Assembly: GCA_040255675.1 (NCBI GenBank)
Contig: JBDZVM010000016.1
Span: 22,091 to 86,090 of the forward strand
DNA: 64,000 bases
Direction: 5' to 3'
Source: JBDZVM01 sp040255675
GTDB lineage: Bacteria; Actinomycetota; Actinomycetes; Acidothermales; Acidothermaceae
The position numbers and the translations under genes were made by a program. Positions within the stretch are counted from its first letter, which is position 1. Every line of letters begins with the position of its first letter. This document shows positions 60,385 to 64,000 of this stretch, piece by piece. Under the pieces are notes generated by a model, which worked only from the letters and a program-made list of their open reading frames with translations, was not told the DNA's origin and did no database searches.

Positions 60385-61749
60385 ATGGCCACCGCCGACA
60401 TCGACGTTCAAGGCTCCACCGTCATCGGGGCCGAGCACGCCGAAGTGCCGCTCACCCTCGACGAACCACCACCCAAGGTTTTGGGCTTCTTCGACCAGGT
60501 CGGGCTGTGGGGCAACCTGGGCGTCAGCCTGCTCGGGTTCACCGGAGCGATGGTCGTCTTGCAGCCGATCGAGGGCGGGGCGATGCTGACGCTCGGCGCG
60601 GCCGTGGCGGCGACCGTCGTCGGGACGGTACTTGGCACGCTCGCCGTTGCGTTGGCTTCCGTTCCTGGATCTCGCACCGGCGCGCCCGCGATGGTGTTGC
60701 TGCGCGGGCTCTTCGGAGCGCGAGTTTCGTACGTGCCGACGGTGTTGAACATCTTGCAGCTCGTCGGCTGGGGCACTTTCGAGATCGTCATCATCGCTTC
60801 CGCCGCGCACCAGGTTGCGCCCGAGCTGCCTGGCTGGAGCTACAAGCTGATGGCCGGCGTGATCACGACACTGCTGGCGCTGCGCCCGCTGGGTGTCATC
60901 AGGGTGCTACGCAAGTACGTCACCGTCGCGGTGGCCGTCGTCCTGGTTTACCTGTACGTGCAGTTGTTGCGGCACCCGATACCGGTGACGCCGGGATCGT
61001 CGTGGCGAAACTTCTGGCCCGCCGCCGATACAGCGCTCGCCGTCGCGGTGTCGTGGGTGCCGGTCGCGTCCGATTACAGCCGGCACTCAAGGTCGCCGAA
61101 AACCGCGTTCAGCGCGACCTTCGTCGGGTATACGGTCACCCAGGTTGCGTGCTACGTCTTGGGCATCATCGCGATTTTGACTGTCGCGCAAGACGGCAGC
61201 ACATCACAAATCTGGGGCGCGTTCATCGCGGTCGCCTTGGGCAAAGTCGCGTTCGCGATTTTGGCACTGCGCGAAATCGACCAGTCGTTTTGCAACGTCT
61301 ATTCTACGGCGGTGAGCACGCAGAATATGCGGCCACGATGGGATAGACGAGTGCTCGCCCTTGTGATCGGCACGATCGCGACGGTGTTGGCGTTGGCGAT
61401 CAATATCGACAACTACGCAAGCTTCTTATCGCTCATCGGGTCGGTATTCGTGCCGATGTTTGCCGTCCTGGTCGTCGACTACTTCTTTTTCGACGGGGCG
61501 CGACGCTGGGATCTCGCGGAACATGCGCCGGCTCGGTGGGCGATGCTCGTGCCGTGGATCGTCGGCTTCGCGGTTTATCAGCTCGTCTACCCGGGCGAGG
61601 TCTCGTGGTGGAAGTCGATGTGGGGTCACATCGCGAGCTGGCTGCATTTTTCGGTGCAGACCTGGATGAGTGCGTCGCTTCTTTCGTTCGCGGCCGCTGC
61701 CGTTCTTACCGTGTTCGTGCGTCTGGTCGGACGCCGCGTGTCAACATGA
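60385..61749 (+). CDS. NCS1-family permease, probable hydroxymethylpyrimidine/thiamine-precursor transporter
   Basis: The 454-residue protein has about 12 TM helices. ATG 60385 follows GGAAAGG and lies behind a TPP riboswitch. NCS1 signatures include GLWGNLGVSLLGFTGAMV, QLVGWGTFEIVIIASAA and SWVPVASDYSRHSRSPKTAF. The riboswitch suggests import of a thiamine building block such as HMP (CytX-like). Substrate specificity is inferred from the riboswitch. Confidence 0.9.
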   Translation: MATADIDVQGSTVIGAEHAEVPLTLDEPPPKVLGFFDQVGLWGNLGVSLLGFTGAMVVLQPIEGGAMLTLGAAVAATVVGTVLGTLAVALASVPGSRTGAPAMVLLRGLFGARVSYVPTVLNILQLVGWGTFEIVIIASAAHQVAPELPGWSYKLMAGVITTLLALRPLGVIRVLRKYVTVAVAVVLVYLYVQLLRHPIPVTPGSSWRNFWPAADTALAVAVSWVPVASDYSRHSRSPKTAFSATFVGYTVTQVACYVLGIIAILTVAQDGSTSQIWGAFIAVALGKVAFAILALREIDQSFCNVYSTAVSTQNMRPRWDRRVLALVIGTIATVLALAINIDNYASFLSLIGSVFVPMFAVLVVDYFFFDGARRWDLAEHAPARWAMLVPWIVGFAVYQLVYPGEVSWWKSMWGHIASWLHFSVQTWMSASLLSFAAAAVLTVFVRLVGRRVST

Positions 61750-61753
61750 CCGC

Positions 61754-63610
61754 ATGACTTCCGTTCCGATCGCGGCAAAACTCGTCGACGCGATGTCCGA
61801 CGCCGTCGTCGCCGGCGATCCGGCCGGCCGGATCACGTTTTGGAACGCGGCCGCTGAGCGCATGTTCGGCTGGCCGGCCGCGACCATGCTCGGGCGCGAC
61901 TTCCCTGCCGTTCCCGACATGCCCACAGCGCTCGAAAGGCGTGAAGCGGTCGAACGCGTCCTTGGTGGGGAGTCAGTTTCGCTTTTCACCAAGCGTCGCC
62001 GTGCCGACGGGAGGCTGCTCGACGTCTGGGTCGCGTTCAGCCCCCTGCGGGCGAGGCCCGACGGCCCGGTCACCGGATGGCTCTCGGTAATTCGCGACGC
62101 GACCAGGCAACGGGCCATCCAGCGCGAACTGCGCAATCGCGTTGAGTTGGTAAGCCGACTGGCCTCAGTCGTGGCAGGGGTGAACTCCGATCTCGACCTC
62201 GACACGGTCTTGCGCCGTATCGCCGAGTCGGGTCGCGAGTTGTTGGCCGCGGACGCCGCCACCTACGTCGTCATCGAAGACGGTTATCTCGTTATCCACG
62301 CCGTTTCCGGCCTGCCCGCGCGGCTGATCGGCGAACGCAGGCCGCTCGAAGATTCTGTCGTCGCCGGCCTGCTCGAGCACGGCCGCCGATCCGCGGCCAT
62401 CGACCGTCGCGACCTCGAGCACCTGCCGGCCGCCTTCGTCGGCCACACCCGACATCTCCCACGCCTGGCCGCCGCGTTGACCCACGCCGATGCCGAGCCG
62501 TCGGGCGCCCTGTTCGTTTATGTCTCGGCCAACCATCCGCCGCTCGGCCGAGCGGAACTCAGCGTTCTCGAGCTCCTTGCCGACGCGGCCGGGACGGCGA
62601 TCGGAAACGCGAGAGCTTACCAACGTTTGCGCCTTTCGCGCGAACACGAGCGCGCAGTCATCGATGCCACGGCCGATGGAATGGCGGTGCTCGATGGTGA
62701 CGGGTTGGTGCGGCACTGGAACCCCGCCGCGTACATGCTCACGGGATTGCGTGACGTCGACGTCGTAGGCAAGCCGCTTCCATTTCCGGCTAGCGAGCCC
62801 GGGGTTGTCGTCGAGCACCAGCTCGACAACGGCCGGTGGCTCGAAATTCTTTTTTCACGCATCACCGCGAGCGCCGAAACCGTGGTCGATTTTCGCGATG
62901 TCACCAGGGCGAAGGAAATCGAAGCCAGCAAGGATCTCTTCCTGGCAGTGACCAGTCACGAATTGCGCACGCCCATTACCGTAATCCAGGGATATGCATC
63001 GACCCTGTTACGGCATTGGCACGATCTCGCCGACGACGAACGTCGCGATAGCGTCGACCGGATCGCGGAGCGCACGCGTGCACTCGCCGCACTTGTCGAA
63101 CAGCTGCTGCTTGGTTCGCGCGCCGGCTCCGATGTGCCGCGCGAAAGCGTGCGGTTCGACCTCGCCGGCGTTTTGCGGGCCGCCGTTGCCGGATTTAGCG
63201 CTTTGAGCGCGTCGCATACGTTCAGTCTCGACATCGCGCCCGATTTGCCGACCGCTGTTGGCGATCCAAGCTCGGCCGAAATCGTCTTAGGCCAGTTATT
63301 GGAAAATGCCGTCAAATACTCTCCCGACGGCGGCGACATCACTGTGACGGCGAGGGCGCGGGGCGACCGGGTCATCGTCGAAGTTGCCGATCGCGGCCTC
63401 GGCATTCCTGACGGCGAGTACCTGAACGTGTTCGACCGTTTTTATCAAGTAGGGGGAGAGCGGCGCCGTTTCGGCGGTGTCGGGCTCGGGCTCTACATCG
63501 TGCGCAAGCTGCTCGACTCTCAAGGCGGCGCGGTGCGCGCCTACCCTCGCCCGGGCGGCGGCACGTGTTTCGAAATCAGCCTGCCGGCGGAGGCCGACGT
63601 CGCACCCTGA
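61754..63610 (+). CDS. PAS-GAF-PAS sensor histidine kinase
   Basis: The 618-residue protein is soluble. A PAS domain covers about 5-118 (GRITFWNAAAERMFGW), GAF about 135-290 (DLDTVLRRIAESGRELLA), second PAS about 298-388 (GLVRHWNPAAYMLTG). HisKA begins near 394 with H402 in VTSHELRTPITV. The HATPase has N-box LLENAVKYSPDGGDI, G1 VADRGLGIPDG, F-box FDRFYQVGG and G2 VGLGLYIVRKLL. No response regulator is adjacent. ATG 61754 starts just after the transporter stop. Downstream is an RsbW-like gene. Confidence 0.93.
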   Translation: MTSVPIAAKLVDAMSDAVVAGDPAGRITFWNAAAERMFGWPAATMLGRDFPAVPDMPTALERREAVERVLGGESVSLFTKRRRADGRLLDVWVAFSPLRARPDGPVTGWLSVIRDATRQRAIQRELRNRVELVSRLASVVAGVNSDLDLDTVLRRIAESGRELLAADAATYVVIEDGYLVIHAVSGLPARLIGERRPLEDSVVAGLLEHGRRSAAIDRRDLEHLPAAFVGHTRHLPRLAAALTHADAEPSGALFVYVSANHPPLGRAELSVLELLADAAGTAIGNARAYQRLRLSREHERAVIDATADGMAVLDGDGLVRHWNPAAYMLTGLRDVDVVGKPLPFPASEPGVVVEHQLDNGRWLEILFSRITASAETVVDFRDVTRAKEIEASKDLFLAVTSHELRTPITVIQGYASTLLRHWHDLADDERRDSVDRIAERTRALAALVEQLLLGSRAGSDVPRESVRFDLAGVLRAAVAGFSALSASHTFSLDIAPDLPTAVGDPSSAEIVLGQLLENAVKYSPDGGDITVTARARGDRVIVEVADRGLGIPDGEYLNVFDRFYQVGGERRRFGGVGLGLYIVRKLLDSQGGAVRAYPRPGGGTCFEISLPAEADVAP

Positions 63611-63702
63611 CACGTCGGGCCGACACGTGTTGACCCCGCCACAAGCGGGCATTACAAGCGTGAAGTTTGCCCAACGCGGATTGGCACGGGTGGAGGTGCG
63701 CG

Positions 63703-64000
63703 GTGGGGTCGGTCCGGGTGACGGCGACACCGGCGAGCGTCGGGGCGGTGCGGTCTGAACTGCGCCGCGATCTCGCCGTCCTGCCGGCGCCTGTCCGCGA
63801 GGACGCCGAGCTGGTGTTGACGGAACTTCTCGGCAACGCCATGCGCCACGGCCGAGCACTACGCGACGGCAGCCTGGCCGTTTCTTGGGTTGTGGGCGAG
63901 ATCGGCGTCGAGATCGCGGTCACCGACGGCAGCGGTCCGACGCTGCCCGTTGTCATCGACGCGGCCCCCACGCAGATCGGCGGCCGGGGGCTGTCTATCG
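63703..64000 (+). CDS. RsbW-like ATP-binding protein (HATPase_c_2), cut by window edge
   Basis: GTG 63703, with GGAGG six bases upstream, opens a frame that runs off the window after 99 codons. It reads VGSVRVTATPASVGAVRSEL, then ELVLTELLGNAMRHGRA, the N-box of anti-sigma kinases, IAVTDGSGP for the G1 box and GGRGLSI for the G2. This matches actinobacterial anti-sigma or serine kinase-like HATPase proteins. Target sigma factor is unknown; it may form a signalling pair with the histidine kinase. Confidence 0.82.
   Translation, partial: MGSVRVTATPASVGAVRSELRRDLAVLPAPVREDAELVLTELLGNAMRHGRALRDGSLAVSWVVGEIGVEIAVTDGSGPTLPVVIDAAPTQIGGRGLSI

Overview
The window is a GC-rich actinobacterial (Actinomycetota) chromosome segment spanning the replication origin. 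Several gene blocks and small proteins seen together are characteristic of that phylum: parB-parA-rsmG-jag-yidC-yidD-rnpA-rpmH followed by divergent dnaA-dnaN-recF-dciA-gyrB-gyrA; a DUF3566 membrane protein after gyrA; a DLW-type micro-protein between tRNA-Ile and tRNA-Ala; crgA; a class E-like sortase; and the fhaA-fhaB-pstP-rodA-pbpA-pknB division/cell-wall operon. A run of 100 N flanked by identical 55-bp ends shows that this is a scaffolded draft assembly. I cannot name the genus.

Layout. 1-5354 (minus): chromosome partitioning (parB cut by the window edge, parA with two parS sites inside its 5' coding region), rRNA methylation, membrane insertion (YidC/YidD/Jag), RNase P protein and ribosomal protein L34. 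5355-7942: dnaA with DnaA-box-like sites on both sides; the dnaA-dnaN gap is the best oriC candidate. 7943-16620 (plus): dnaN, recF, dciA, gyrB, gyrA, DUF3566 protein. 16698-17031: tRNA-Ile(GAT), a 40-aa DLW protein, tRNA-Ala(TGC). 17055-26018: two rhomboid-fold proteins, a Cys-rich zinc protein, an aldo/keto reductase, a cyclophilin preceded by a three-copy palindromic repeat, an MFS transporter, crgA, a DUF881-sortase-small membrane protein cluster, and a glutamine amidotransferase. 26025-33327 (minus): the Ser/Thr kinase, phosphatase, FHA, RodA and PBP operon, with only one kinase gene.

33516-36573 looks like the scar of a mobile element at tRNA-Leu(CAG). It holds paired TGGCATCA repeats, the N-terminus of a tyrosine integrase, a complete DUF262-HNH protein (GmrSD-like, possibly phage defence) and a frameshifted IS481-type transposase tail. 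Next to it lies a 2,233-residue secreted multidomain protein (36574-43275). It combines sialidase-like Asp-box repeats, an SGNH hydrolase, CARDB, a zinc metallopeptidase motif, a TolB-like propeller, PKD/TIG/cadherin-like repeats and an LPLTG wall-anchor signal. This is the most unusual gene of the window.

43502-64000: an ArsR regulator next to an MFS gene broken by the assembly gap, NUDIX, YeiH-family and ABC-2 transporter genes, TerC, PucR-type regulator, site-2 protease, an SMR/PIG-L pair, a lipoprotein, a methyltransferase, YdcF, a class B PBP, a DoxX-like protein, a Fpg/Nei glycosylase, a TPP riboswitch in front of an NCS1 transporter, a PAS-GAF-PAS histidine kinase, and the start of an RsbW-like ATPase cut by the window edge. 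Many neighbours overlap by 1-16 bp (GTGA, ATGA or TGATG junctions), indicating translational coupling.
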